From JADLHS01 sp964561105 (GTDB lineage Bacteria; Verrucomicrobiota; Verrucomicrobiia; Limisphaerales; JADLHS01), in assembly GCA_964561105.1 (NCBI GenBank), contig CAZLOH010000004.1, forward strand, positions 62,001 through 126,000: DNA of 64,000 nt, written 5' to 3'. Below the pieces are notes generated by a model, which was not told where the DNA came from, made no database searches, and saw only the letters and a program-made list of their open reading frames with translations. Positions 16,644 to 25,820 of this stretch are shown here, piece after piece. The position numbers and the translations under genes are program-made. The number at the start of each line of letters is the position of its first letter. The stretch's first letter is position 1.

Positions 16644-17741
16644 ATGTCGCCGGCTCACCAACTCAACTTCGCCATCATCGGTTGCGGGGGGATTGCGCTC
16701 CAAAACCACCTGCCCGGACTGGCGTTGTGCCCGGAGGTGGCGGTCACGGCGCTCTGCGACGCGGACGCCGCCACGCTCGAACGCGCGCGCCAACAGACCG
16801 GGGTCGCCATCACCTCCACTCGCTACTCGGACATTGTGAAACGCGATGATGTTCAGGCCGTCATCATCGCAACCCCGAACTTCACGCACGCGCCCATCAC
16901 GCTGGACGCGCTGGCGCACGGCAAACACGTTCTCTGTGAGAAACCGCTCGCGCTAAATTCCAGGGAGGCCCGCGCCATGGCCGAAGCCGCGGAACGCGCG
17001 GGCGTGCGGCACATGACTGCGTTCACTTATCGCTTCGTGCCGGCACTGCGGTATCTTGCCCATCTCGTGCGGCGCGGCGATCTCGGCCAGCCGTATCATT
17101 ATCGCTCGTGCCGGTTGCAGGATTGGGGCACGCGCGATCTGGGCTGGCGGCAAATCAAACAACTCGCCGGCACCGGGGAACTGGGGGACATGCTCAGTCA
17201 CCGGATTGATTTCGCGCACCTGTTGGTTGGCCGGCTGAAGCGGCTCGTGGCGAACCTGAAACAATGGCATCCCGTGCGGGGCCGCCGCCCCAATGAGCTG
17301 GATGATTGGGTGGCCATCCTCGCCGAGTTCCAGAACGGCGCCACCGGCGTGCTGGAAAGCAGCAAACTCGCGAGCGGTCGCAACGAAAGCTGGCGCAGTC
17401 TCGATTCCGTGGAGATCAATGGCTGCGAACGTTCGTTCCTCTTCCGCACCGGCGAATGGAACCAGCTCCAGACCGGCAAGACCGGCGGCCCGGGGCTGGA
17501 GACAATCGAGATTCCGCGCGAGTTCTGGAAACTTCCCGGCGCGCCCCGGGACGTCACCCAAGGCGATCCGCTCGTCACGTTCCGCTACGATCAGGCGTGG
17601 GAATTTGTGGACGCCATACGTAATCAGCGTCCGTGTGTTCCCAGCTTTCACGACGGAGTCGAAGTTCAGGAGATCATTGATGCGGCGGTGCGATCGGCGG
17701 CGACACGCCAATGGGTGGATTTGGCAAATACCGTGGGCTGA
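16644..17741 (+). CDS. Gfo/Idh/MocA family NAD(P)-dependent oxidoreductase
   Basis: 365 residues. It begins with a Rossmann fold, FAIIGCGGIALQNHLPGL, followed by ALCDADAATLERA. The family EKP motif is in HVLCEKPLALNSREARAMAEAA, where Lys is the usual catalytic residue. The C-terminal alpha/beta substrate domain includes GTGELGDMLSHRIDFAHLLVG, a place where the family often has DxxxH. There is no Tat or Sec signal, so it is probably cytoplasmic. Substrates in this family are sugars, inositols and other polyols; the present one cannot be named. It is followed 35 bases later by a short-chain dehydrogenase, so the two may act on the same carbohydrate or on its oxidised product. Confidence 0.88.
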   Translation: MSPAHQLNFAIIGCGGIALQNHLPGLALCPEVAVTALCDADAATLERARQQTGVAITSTRYSDIVKRDDVQAVIIATPNFTHAPITLDALAHGKHVLCEKPLALNSREARAMAEAAERAGVRHMTAFTYRFVPALRYLAHLVRRGDLGQPYHYRSCRLQDWGTRDLGWRQIKQLAGTGELGDMLSHRIDFAHLLVGRLKRLVANLKQWHPVRGRRPNELDDWVAILAEFQNGATGVLESSKLASGRNESWRSLDSVEINGCERSFLFRTGEWNQLQTGKTGGPGLETIEIPREFWKLPGAPRDVTQGDPLVTFRYDQAWEFVDAIRNQRPCVPSFHDGVEVQEIIDAAVRSAATRQWVDLANTVG

Positions 17742-17776
17742 ACGTGCCGCCACAAACCGGAAGACTTGAACCTCAA

Positions 17777-18487
17777 ATGAACAAACATGCGGTCATCACC
17801 GGCGCGGGCAGCGGCGTCGGACAATCGCTGGCGCTCAAACTGGCGCAACAAGGCTGGCGGGTGGCGATCATCGGCCGGCGCGCGGAACGCCTTCAGGAAA
17901 CCATCCGCCAGTCCGGCCTGCACGCCTCCCGCCTGACGCCACACGTTTGCGATGTGGGCGATCCCGCGGCGGTCGCCGAGATGAGCCAGCGCGTGGCGGC
18001 CGGGTTGGGCGAAGTCCAGGTGCTGGTAAATGCCGCCGGCACCAACCGGCCGCAACGGGCGTTGGAAGTTTTGTCGCTGGCAGATTATCACGCGCTGATT
18101 GCGACCAATCTGCATGGCGCCTTCTATTGCGTTCAGGCGTTCCTCCCCCGGATGCGCGCGCGCCAACGCGGTACCATCATCAACATAGTTTCCGATGCCG
18201 GCAAACAGGCGTCGCCCAAGGCCGGCCCGGGGTACGTGATGAGCAAGTTTGGCCTGGCGGGCTTGACCCAAAGCATCAACGCCGAAGAACGCTCCCACGG
18301 CATTCGTGCCTGTGCGATTTTTCCGGGTGACATTGACACGCCGTTGCTTGATCAGCGACCAACCCCGCCGGATGCCGCCGCCCGCGCCCGCATGTTGCGA
18401 GCCGGAGACGTGGCGGATTGCGCCCTGTTCTGCATCAACCTGCCGGAGAATGTCATTGTTGAGGAAATGCTCGTGCGCCCACGTTAG
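17777..18487 (+). CDS. Short-chain dehydrogenase/reductase (classical SDR)
   Basis: 236 residues from the ATG at 17777 (MNKHAVITGAGSGVGQ), preferred over 17711, which overlaps the previous gene. Classical SDR landmarks are the TGxxxGxG cofactor loop (TGAGSGVGQ), IIGRRAERLQ after strand 2, VNAAGTNRP at strand 4, IINIVSDAG with the catalytic Ser, and GYVMSKFGL with the YxxxK Tyr and Lys. The substrate is unknown. The arginines in IIGRRAER after the second strand suggest NADP(H) preference (inference). It is linked to the upstream Gfo/Idh/MocA gene. Confidence 0.87.
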   Translation: MNKHAVITGAGSGVGQSLALKLAQQGWRVAIIGRRAERLQETIRQSGLHASRLTPHVCDVGDPAAVAEMSQRVAAGLGEVQVLVNAAGTNRPQRALEVLSLADYHALIATNLHGAFYCVQAFLPRMRARQRGTIINIVSDAGKQASPKAGPGYVMSKFGLAGLTQSINAEERSHGIRACAIFPGDIDTPLLDQRPTPPDAAARARMLRAGDVADCALFCINLPENVIVEEMLVRPR

Positions 18488-18874
18488 CTGATGCAGGCCG
18501 CGCCTGGCGAACGCCGGAATGGTGGAATCAACGACGGCTGACGGATCGCACCGTATGCCTTTCACCCGAGGCTGACCGGAGCGCCGAGCACCGGCTCGGC
18601 CCGACTCCGAATCCTGCCCGCAACGAGCCGATCGGGTGATCGGCGCTCCACCGCGTTCGCGGACAACGCCCGTTCCAAGAGTAAGCGAGCCGACTATCGC
18701 CGCTCATTTCATTTTGTTAATAAGTTTCTGTTTACAGCCGGTTGCAACTGTGTTGAAGTCCCAAGCAGACCATCGAACCCAGCCGGCGTCTGCCCGAGCT
18801 TTCTGCTTTCATGGCGTGTCCCGGTTGTTGCGCACGCAGTCCCGTTGTTAAACCAAACGCGAAAGGTGCCATCT
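18488..18874. other. 387-base region upstream of the Rhs gene
   Basis: No gene. It contains repeat copy A (18577-18678). After this the sequence becomes AT-richer (18700-18745, with ttgttaataagtttctgt), which probably includes the rhs promoter, although no clear -35/-10 pair could be assigned. An AAAGGTG Shine-Dalgarno-like sequence lies about eight bases before the ATG at 18875. Confidence 0.5.
18577..18678 (+). repeat. REP-like hairpin repeat, copy A (left of rhs)
   Basis: About 100 bases. The left arm ggagcgccgagcaccggct (from 18578) is the imperfect reverse complement of agccgatcgggtgatcggcg (from about 18626), so the first 72 bases can fold. The tail ggacaacgcccgttcc ends the copy. It is nearly identical to 25413-25514 and in the same orientation. 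Confidence 0.85.
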
Positions 18875-21800
18875 ATGAAATCAAGCCAGTTCGTCAAGAT
18901 CGCTTTGTTCCTGCTCGGCCTCGGGGTTCTCGCCGGGCTGATCGTCAAGACTCAATCCCAAGTCAGACCGCCGGACGCGTTCCCGGCTGCCGCGAAGATT
19001 ACCGGAGACCGCTTCTTCGGCCAGCAGATCGTCCCCGTCGCGGGGGGGGGGGGGGGAAACCGGGGCCAGTACCCAACCTCTGTTGGCCGCTCTGAACATN
19101 NNNNNNNNNCGCCCCCCCCGCGCCCGCCCGCCGCCCGCGCCCCCGGCGCCACCGGCATCGCGCGCGGGCGCGCGCTCGGCCCGGCCCCCCGCCCGGGCGG
19201 GGGGGGGGGGGGGGGGACGACCGAGGCCGAGTCTCAACTGCTCTTGCTGCTGCTCAACGTAACCGCCGACAGCAACTACCAGACTGGGTTGGACGACTTG
19301 GAGGTATTTCGGAACACGTACACCAATTCGTCTTGGGTCCCATCGTTGGATGCCGCACTGGGTCGGTACTACTATGACTTGGGGCGTTACACTTTGGCCT
19401 TGGCGCATTGGGAACTGGCATGGCACGCAACGAAGGATTATCCGAACGGGAACGGCAAGATTGTGGCGGACTATGTGCTGGCCAACTGGACCCGGCTGCT
19501 GGCCCAGCTCGGACGGTATGAAGCGCTGACCAATCTGGTGCAGGAGACCCGCGGGCGCGTACTGGATCGCGGCCGGCTTTCCCAAAAATGGGGGCGAACC
19601 AAGGAAGCAATTGTGGACATGGCGCGAAACCCAGGCATCTCGTATCGGTGTGGCACGTTCGCGCTGAACTCGGTGGCGCGCGAATTGGGGATCAACCGCG
19701 ACACGGCTGCCTTGCTCAACCTCCCCTCCCCGCCCAGCGGTTTTTCCCTGTCCTACCTGACGCAACTCTCGGCTCGCTTCGGCCTGGGCCTGTACGCGGT
19801 CGCGCGGACGACCGGCGAGGAAATACCCGTCCCAGCGGTGGTGCATTGGCGGCAGAACCATTACGCGGCGATCTTATCGCGTCGGGGCGATCGCTACAAA
19901 GTCGTGGACCCGACTTTCGGGCGTCCGCGGTACATGACTGCCGAAACCCTCAACGCGGAGGCCAGCGGCTATTTCCTGGTTCCGGCGGCGGCGTTGACCG
20001 CCAATTTCCATTTGGCCGGCCCCGAAGAAACGGACTCGGTTTTTGGACGAGGCAACCCGAATTTTATAAACGACGGCGACGACCAAACCTGTGACTGTGA
20101 AAATGCAGGGCCGTGTCCGACCGGGCCGGGTGGCACCGGGGGGAGTCAGACAGGCAGCGGCAACCGTAGCGAGTATTCGAGAGGAGATAATCCCCAGCCA
20201 GGATGTGGGAGTTGCGGTGGCATGCCGGTGTGGCGGGTTTCCGAACCGTATATCAATCTCTGGTTGGACGATGAACCGTCGGCCTATCAGCCGGCCTTGG
20301 GCGGGCGGATCGCGGTCCGGGTGACGTACAAGCAACGCTCCGAGGATACCCACCGCCCGGCGCTTGGGGACTTTTCCTCGGTCGGAAAGAGCTGGCAGTG
20401 CCCGTGGTTTTCGACGGTTTATGTGGGATTGGCCGACGATGTCACCTTGAACTACGCCCAGGGTGGCCAAGCCTCGTTTCAACAAAGTGATCTGGTTGGC
20501 TCGACCGGCGAGGGCAACTACTACAACAATTTGAAATTTCGCGCGGTAACCAACGGCGCCGGCGTCTGCACGAGCTATGAGTTGCTGTATCCCAACGGCG
20601 CCAAGGATGTGTACGGCTATGCTTCGACCAACCGCTACTTGTATGTCTGGTTTTATCTCTCGCAGAAGGTTTCGCCCGAGGGTTTCGTCACCAGTTTTCA
20701 GTATGATGCGGACCCGGACCGGAGCAAAGTGTGGCTGAAATACGTGGTGGATGCCGATGGCCGCACCAATTCGCTTTACTACACCGATGCCGACCACGAA
20801 ACCGCGGTCACCCAGGTCAGCGATCCTTACGGACGGTCGGCCTATTTTCAATACGACGAGAGTCTCCTGCTCACCAATATCACGGATTCGGCCGGGATGA
20901 GCAGTTCCGTCGGCTACGATGCCGGTGGGGTGGTGACCACGCTGACCACACCCTATGGCACCACCACGTTCGATTTTGTGGACCTAAGCGCGAACGATCA
21001 GACTGCCCGCCAGGGGACCATCACCGAGCCAAACAATGGCAGTGAGATTTACGCCTTTGTGGAGAACTACAACAATGTCGAATCACTCTACGGCGTTTTG
21101 AACTATCCCGCAGCACAGGTGCCCACCAATACCCCGATTGGCACGCTCGAGAATACCAATCTTTGGTCGCGGAACAGTTTTCATTGGAGCCGGTTGCAAA
21201 CTCCGACGCTTTCCAGCACGGATGTGGATTACATGGTCGCCAGCGATTTTCTCAAGGCTCGCCTGCGCCATTGGCTCGGAGAATATCCGGATGGCAGCAG
21301 CCAGTTGAGCATGGATACGTTGTCGCTGGAACGGGCGTACAGCCCGGATGGAAGCGCCGAGGGGCAGAAGACCTGGTATGATTATCCGGACAAGGAATCG
21401 GGGGAGACGGGCAACAAGGGCACGCACATTCTGCCCGGCGTGGTTGCCCGCGTCCTGCCGGACGGTTCGACCTGGTATCAATGGCTGCGCCGCGACTCCT
21501 GGGGGCAACCCACCAACATCGTCGAGACCTACACGCAACCGAACGGCGCGATTGGGCTGCGCACCAATCAATTCGTCTATGCCGCCAACGGACTGGACCT
21601 GGTTTTACACATCGGTCCGCAGGGGGAGCAGGTGGTCAGCAACTACTTCGGCAACACTTACCATCAGGTGGATGCGAGTTACGACGCGCTCGATCAGGCC
21701 ACTCGCTACACCTACAACGGCTATCGCCAGCTCACCAGCCTCAAGACTCCCGCCGGCCTGACGACCACCAACCTCTACTTCACGAGCGGCGATGCGCTCA

Positions 21801-24604
21801 ATCGGCTGGACAAAACCATTGACCTGGAAATCAACCGCACCAATGCTTACACCTACGCTGGCGACTTGGTTTACTCGCACACAGACGAGCGCGGGCTTAC
21901 GGTCACAAACTACTGGGATGGCCTTTCCCGGCTCACCGGCCGGAAATTTCCCGACGGCACCACCCTCTCGAACCGCTACACGGCCCTCGACCTCACCGCC
22001 ACCAAGGACCGGCTGGGGTATTGGGCCTACACCGGCTACAACGGCATCCGGCAAAAACTGGCGGAAACCAACGCCATGGGCGTGATCACCCGCTATGGCC
22101 TGTGCGATTGCGGGGCGGTATTGTCCGTCACCAATGCCTGGAATACCCCGGCGCAAATGGTCATCGGTTTCGGTTACGATCTGCAAGGCAACCGGCTCTA
22201 CACCTATTATCCCGATGCCACGGTGACCAATTGGTATGACGCCCTGCAACGCGTCATCATTACTGGCGATGCCTGGGGTTACCGCTGGTTCGGCTACAAC
22301 AACCAGGGCTTGCGCACCAGCATCACCAACACCTATGGCGCGGAGCAGTTCACCGTCTTTGATCTTGAGAACCGCCCGCTTTACGTGACTGATGCCAATG
22401 GCGTGACGGTCACCAACACCTACGACGACCTGGGCCGGCTGCGCACGCGCACCTACCCCGATGCGGGCGTGGAAAAGTTCGGCTATTCCGCCCGCGGCCT
22501 GATTGCCTACACGAATCAACTCGGCTACACCAACTTCTACGCCTACGACGAGGCTCAGCGGAAGACGTGCGAAACCAACGCCAACTGGGAGGTCATCCGT
22601 TACACCAACAATGCCGCCGGCGATTTGCTGGCGCTGGTGGACGGGAAGAACCAGGTGACGAAGTGGAAGTACGACTCGTATGGCCGGGTCACCAACAAGC
22701 TGGATCAGGCCGGTGTGGAAATCCTGCGTTACACGTATGACGCCGACAGCCGCCTGGCCAGCCGTTGGAGCAAGCAGAAGGGCACGACCTATTACACCAA
22801 CGACGCCGTGGGCAATCTCACCAAAATCAATCACCCCGCCAGCCCGGATGTGACGCTCGCCTACGACCCGCTCAATCGCGTGACAAACATGGTGGACGCC
22901 GCCGGCACGACGAAATACACTTATACCGTTGGCGGGCAGCTTTACACCGAAGACGGCCCGTTTATCAGTGACACCGTGACCAACACCTACAACAACCGTC
23001 TGCGCGTGGGCTTGGATTTGCAACAACCCACCGGCGTCTGGACCAACCGGTTCGGCTATGATGCCGCCAAACGGCTGACCAACGTCACCTCGCAAGCGGG
23101 TTCTTTCGGATACGCATTGGGAGGGTCGAGTTCCACCTCGACCCAAATCAAGAAGCTCTTTCTTCCCAATAGTTCCTATATCACCAACACCTACGACGTG
23201 AACGCCCGGCTGCTTTCCACCAAGCTGCTAACTTCTAGCTCCTCGATTCTAAACTCCCACTCCTACTCCTACAACCCCGGCAACCAACGCACCCAACAGG
23301 TGTTCAACGCCGGCAGCACGGTCAATTACACCTACGACCCGATCGGCCAGTTGAAAGTAGCCGACAGCGCGACGGCCAGCGAGGATCGCGGTTACCAGTA
23401 TGACGCGGCGTGGAATCTGCACTATCGCACCAACAACACGACGCCGGCCACGTTCACGGTGAACAGCAAGAATGAGTTGACCAGTTCCAGCGCCGGTTAC
23501 GATGGCAATGGCAACCTGACCAACCTCAGCGGCCCCAATTTCACCGTTGCCGCCTATGACGATGAGAACCGGCTGACCACGATCCAATATGCGCCGTATT
23601 GGTATTCGGAATTCGTTTATGACGGGCTGGGCCGGCTGCGCAAGCGCACCGATTATGCGACTTATGCTCACACGTATGTTGGCTCGACGTCGTATAGCTA
23701 CGACGGGATGCGCGTGATCCAGGAACGCAACCAATCCAACACACCCACGGTGAGCTATACGCGCGGCACCGACCTGAGCGGCTCGCTCGAAGGCGCGGGC
23801 GGGATTGGCGGGCTGCTGGCGCGCAGTGATGGCTACTCCGCCGGGAACTGGACCACGAACAATTACTATCACGCCGACGGCAACGGAAATATCACCTACC
23901 TGGTGAACAGCAGCCAGACCTTGGCGGCCAAATACCGGTATGATCCCTATGGGAACACGATTTCCCTGAGCGGCAGTCTGGCCGGGGTCAACACGTATCG
24001 CTTTTCCAGCAAGGAAATGCACGTCAACAGCAGCACCTACTACTACGGCTACCGCTGGTACGATCCCTATTCGCAGCGGTGGCTAAACAGGGATCCGATG
24101 AGGGAGAATGGTGGAATTAATCTTTTTGGGTTCGTTGGCAACAATCCGGTGAACGAGATTGATCCATTTGGCCTGAGTTCACTTCCAGCCTCATTTTGGG
24201 CTGCTATGGCGAGCGGTGACTTGACATATGCTGAATTGATTCTTGAGGAAATGGCTGAACTTGAAGAAGTCACACCAGCGGCGTTAGCAGCAATGCGGGC
24301 AGCTTTGGCTGCCGCGGCGGCAGGCGCTGCTGCAAATGGCGGTGATAGATGCGAGACAAGGCAGCACGGAAAAGGTGAGCGGAACTGGCAACATGAGTCA
24401 GACAATCCTTGGAAAGGTTGGAAAATCGATCCTAAAGACCCGACTAAGGTGAGAGGCAAGGATCAGAACGGGAAAGATATTATCAAAAAGAACCCAGGAC
24501 CACCGTTTTTTCCGGACCCGCCAAAGCCGCAGCCACCCAAACCAAATCCACCAAACCCGCCCAAGCCGAATCCAACACCTAAGCCACCGGGAGGAGGAAA
24601 ATGA
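18875..24604 (+). CDS. Rhs/YD-repeat polymorphic toxin with N-terminal C39-like peptidase
   Basis: About 1909 residues from the ATG at 18875; the exact length is uncertain because a 10-N gap falls at residues 76-79. Order: N-terminal hydrophobic helix (about 6-25); junk-like Gly/Pro/Arg stretch around the gap; helical region; papain/C39-like peptidase with Cys259 (SYRCGTFALNS), His329 (RQNHYAAIL) and Asp345 (KVVDPTFG); Cys-rich linker; long YD/Rhs repeat array from about 600 to 1720. It closes with the Rhs core signature RFSSKEM...YYYGYRWYDP, RWLNRDP and GNNPVNEIDPFG at 1763-1766. The last 143 residues form the variable tip: an Ala-rich segment, a polar HGKGERNWQHESDNPWKGW block, then a Pro/Lys-rich tail. 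From about 24095 the DNA is visibly AT-richer. It overlaps the Sel1 gene. Inference: secreted or contact-dependent toxin processed by its own peptidase; the tip activity is unknown. Confidence 0.8.
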   Translation: MKSSQFVKIALFLLGLGVLAGLIVKTQSQVRPPDAFPAAAKITGDRFFGQQIVPVAGGGGGNRGQYPTSVGRSEHXXXXPPPRPPAARAPGATGIARGRALGPAPRPGGGGGGGTTEAESQLLLLLLNVTADSNYQTGLDDLEVFRNTYTNSSWVPSLDAALGRYYYDLGRYTLALAHWELAWHATKDYPNGNGKIVADYVLANWTRLLAQLGRYEALTNLVQETRGRVLDRGRLSQKWGRTKEAIVDMARNPGISYRCGTFALNSVARELGINRDTAALLNLPSPPSGFSLSYLTQLSARFGLGLYAVARTTGEEIPVPAVVHWRQNHYAAILSRRGDRYKVVDPTFGRPRYMTAETLNAEASGYFLVPAAALTANFHLAGPEETDSVFGRGNPNFINDGDDQTCDCENAGPCPTGPGGTGGSQTGSGNRSEYSRGDNPQPGCGSCGGMPVWRVSEPYINLWLDDEPSAYQPALGGRIAVRVTYKQRSEDTHRPALGDFSSVGKSWQCPWFSTVYVGLADDVTLNYAQGGQASFQQSDLVGSTGEGNYYNNLKFRAVTNGAGVCTSYELLYPNGAKDVYGYASTNRYLYVWFYLSQKVSPEGFVTSFQYDADPDRSKVWLKYVVDADGRTNSLYYTDADHETAVTQVSDPYGRSAYFQYDESLLLTNITDSAGMSSSVGYDAGGVVTTLTTPYGTTTFDFVDLSANDQTARQGTITEPNNGSEIYAFVENYNNVESLYGVLNYPAAQVPTNTPIGTLENTNLWSRNSFHWSRLQTPTLSSTDVDYMVASDFLKARLRHWLGEYPDGSSQLSMDTLSLERAYSPDGSAEGQKTWYDYPDKESGETGNKGTHILPGVVARVLPDGSTWYQWLRRDSWGQPTNIVETYTQPNGAIGLRTNQFVYAANGLDLVLHIGPQGEQVVSNYFGNTYHQVDASYDALDQATRYTYNGYRQLTSLKTPAGLTTTNLYFTSGDALNRLDKTIDLEINRTNAYTYAGDLVYSHTDERGLTVTNYWDGLSRLTGRKFPDGTTLSNRYTALDLTATKDRLGYWAYTGYNGIRQKLAETNAMGVITRYGLCDCGAVLSVTNAWNTPAQMVIGFGYDLQGNRLYTYYPDATVTNWYDALQRVIITGDAWGYRWFGYNNQGLRTSITNTYGAEQFTVFDLENRPLYVTDANGVTVTNTYDDLGRLRTRTYPDAGVEKFGYSARGLIAYTNQLGYTNFYAYDEAQRKTCETNANWEVIRYTNNAAGDLLALVDGKNQVTKWKYDSYGRVTNKLDQAGVEILRYTYDADSRLASRWSKQKGTTYYTNDAVGNLTKINHPASPDVTLAYDPLNRVTNMVDAAGTTKYTYTVGGQLYTEDGPFISDTVTNTYNNRLRVGLDLQQPTGVWTNRFGYDAAKRLTNVTSQAGSFGYALGGSSSTSTQIKKLFLPNSSYITNTYDVNARLLSTKLLTSSSSILNSHSYSYNPGNQRTQQVFNAGSTVNYTYDPIGQLKVADSATASEDRGYQYDAAWNLHYRTNNTTPATFTVNSKNELTSSSAGYDGNGNLTNLSGPNFTVAAYDDENRLTTIQYAPYWYSEFVYDGLGRLRKRTDYATYAHTYVGSTSYSYDGMRVIQERNQSNTPTVSYTRGTDLSGSLEGAGGIGGLLARSDGYSAGNWTTNNYYHADGNGNITYLVNSSQTLAAKYRYDPYGNTISLSGSLAGVNTYRFSSKEMHVNSSTYYYGYRWYDPYSQRWLNRDPMRENGGINLFGFVGNNPVNEIDPFGLSSLPASFWAAMASGDLTYAELILEEMAELEEVTPAALAAMRAALAAAAAGAAANGGDRCETRQHGKGERNWQHESDNPWKGWKIDPKDPTKVRGKDQNGKDIIKKNPGPPFFPDPPKPQPPKPNPPNPPKPNPTPKPPGGGK
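19036..19218. other. Scaffold gap (10 N at 19100-19109) in low-complexity G/C sequence
   Basis: Runs of G (19041-19056 and about 19200-19217) and C/G-only text flank ten N bases. Such homopolymer-bounded sequence looks like an assembly gap fill rather than real coding DNA. The reading frame across it in the Rhs gene is therefore not proven. Confidence 0.85.
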
Positions 24605-25140
24605 GGGGGGAAAAAGAGGCGGCTAGTAAAACTTCAGTGGAAAAGAGCCGCTTGTTTAATGAAGCGGACGCCGCGTGGGACAAGGGCGACTTGCGGCAGG
24701 CATTCATACTGTTCATGCAAGCCGCTAAACTGGGAGACAGAGCGAGCCAGTTGGATCTTGGCTATTTTTTTGACAATGGTTTGTTTGTAAAGAAGGACAA
24801 GAAGAAGGCGATGGAGTGGTATTATAAAGCGTATCGGCAAGACGACGCTGGTGGCGCGAATAATATCGGAACAGTTTATCGAGACTTCGGAGAAACGAGA
24901 AAAATGCTCTGGTGGTTCAGGCGAGCTGCTGCAATGGGCGACCTTGATGCTCTTCTGGATCTTGGTAAACGCTATGAAAAGGGTTTGGCAGTTCCTAGGA
25001 ATCTAGCGAAAGCGAAGGTGTTCTATCGTCGCGTGCTCGCGAACAAGTGCGCGACCCATGACGACAAGGCAGAAGCGAGAGCCCGATTAGCTGGCATGTG
25101 TGAACGCCCTGTGTCCCATCAAAAGGTGAAAGGAATCTAG
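24601..25140 (+). CDS. Sel1-repeat protein, candidate immunity protein of the Rhs toxin
   Basis: 179 residues. Its ATG overlaps the Rhs stop (ATGA) and is preceded by a strong Shine-Dalgarno sequence GGGAGGAGG in the 3' end of the toxin gene. It contains three to four Sel1/TPR-like helical repeats: AAWDKGDLRQAFILFMQAAKLGD, given as AWDKGDLRQAF and MQAAKLGD; DLGYFFDNGL...KKAMEWYYKAY; MLWWFRRAAAMGDLDALLDLG; and YEKGLAVPRNLAKAKVFYRR. There is no signal peptide, so it should be cytoplasmic. The base composition is as AT-rich as the toxin tip, unlike the Rhs core. By position it is the cognate antitoxin of the tip. Sel1-like proteins also serve as adaptors for secreted effectors, an alternative role. 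Confidence 0.75.
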   Translation: MRGEKEAASKTSVEKSRLFNEADAAWDKGDLRQAFILFMQAAKLGDRASQLDLGYFFDNGLFVKKDKKKAMEWYYKAYRQDDAGGANNIGTVYRDFGETRKMLWWFRRAAAMGDLDALLDLGKRYEKGLAVPRNLAKAKVFYRRVLANKCATHDDKAEARARLAGMCERPVSHQKVKGI

Positions 25141-25283
25141 CGGCGCTGATATCCTTTCCAATGTTGTTCACGTGAAGGGGTCGCCCGTTAGCGTGAGCGG
25201 TCAAAGGCAAAAATATATTTCCGTCAGCCAGCCTTCTGTTACTTAAAAGCTATCTCTCGCTCACGAACCTCTTTTTGGATTTG

Positions 25284-25357
25284 GTAGGGACGCGCTCCAC
25301 CCACGTCCCCCATATATCCAGAAAGAAGTTTGGGACGCGGTGGAACGCGTCCCTCCC
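25284..25357. repeat. Palindromic element with inverted 26-base arms
   Basis: The left arm gtagggacgcgctccaccca (25284 onward, ending in cgtccc at 25309) is the imperfect reverse complement of gggacgcggtggaacgcgtc (25332 onward, ending at 25357). The loop is about 22 bases and AT-rich. It is a REP-like hairpin seen once in this window. Confidence 0.7.
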
Positions 25358-25412
25358 AGGCTCAGGAGGTCAACGCGCAAGATTCGTCGCTTCGACAAAT
25401 TCCCTCCACGAA

Positions 25413-25514
25413 CCGGAACGCCGAGCACCGGCTCGGCTCAGTTCTGAATCCTGCCCGCAACGAGCCGATCGGGTGATCGGCGCGACGCCGCACTCGCGGA
25501 CAACGCCCGTTCCC
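25413..25514 (+). repeat. REP-like hairpin repeat, copy B (right of rhs)
   Basis: The same element as 18577-18678 in the same orientation, sharing gccgagcaccggctcggc, gaatcctgcccgcaacgagc and gcggacaacgcccgttcc with few differences. The two copies bracket the rhs/Sel1 unit. Confidence 0.85.
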
Positions 25515-25563
25515 AGCTTCAAACTGCCGGAGGGGTTCCCGGCGGTCGGGAGATCTTCTGATC

Positions 25564-25650
25564 GGTACTTTGGCCAGTGGCAACGTGTCTCGCTTTTCGA
25601 GCAAGGAACTCCAGGTCGCCAGCGGTCTCTACGACGACGGAAAACGACCG
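25564..25650 (+). pseudogene. Broken fragment of an Rhs core C-terminus
   Basis: In the frame starting at 25564 the DNA reads GTLASGNVSRFSSKELQVAS then GLYDDGKRP. This matches the RFSSKE...S.(T/L)YYYGYRWYDP signature that ends Rhs cores, and the stretch cgctttt(c/t)(c/g)agcaaggaa is nearly identical at base level to 23999-24017 of the intact gene. There is no upstream or downstream continuation. It looks like a relic of a displaced Rhs end. Confidence 0.6.
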
Positions 25651-25820
25651 GCGCGGGGGAGGCACGGCGCAATTATTTCCCAGTCGCGGTACCATGGCGA
25701 TCGAACGAATGTGGCTTGGCAGCGTGGTTTGGCCGTGCCTGCTTGATTGGCAATCCATTACGCAAACCCGGCGATTCCGGCTGAATACCACCACCAACCC
25801 TGCCGTCCTATCCGCCGCAT

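Noticed and set aside
21605..23146. 513-residue minus-strand open frame with Val/Gly-rich repeats
   Set aside because: Reverse of the Rhs YD-repeat array; periodicity comes from the repeat units.
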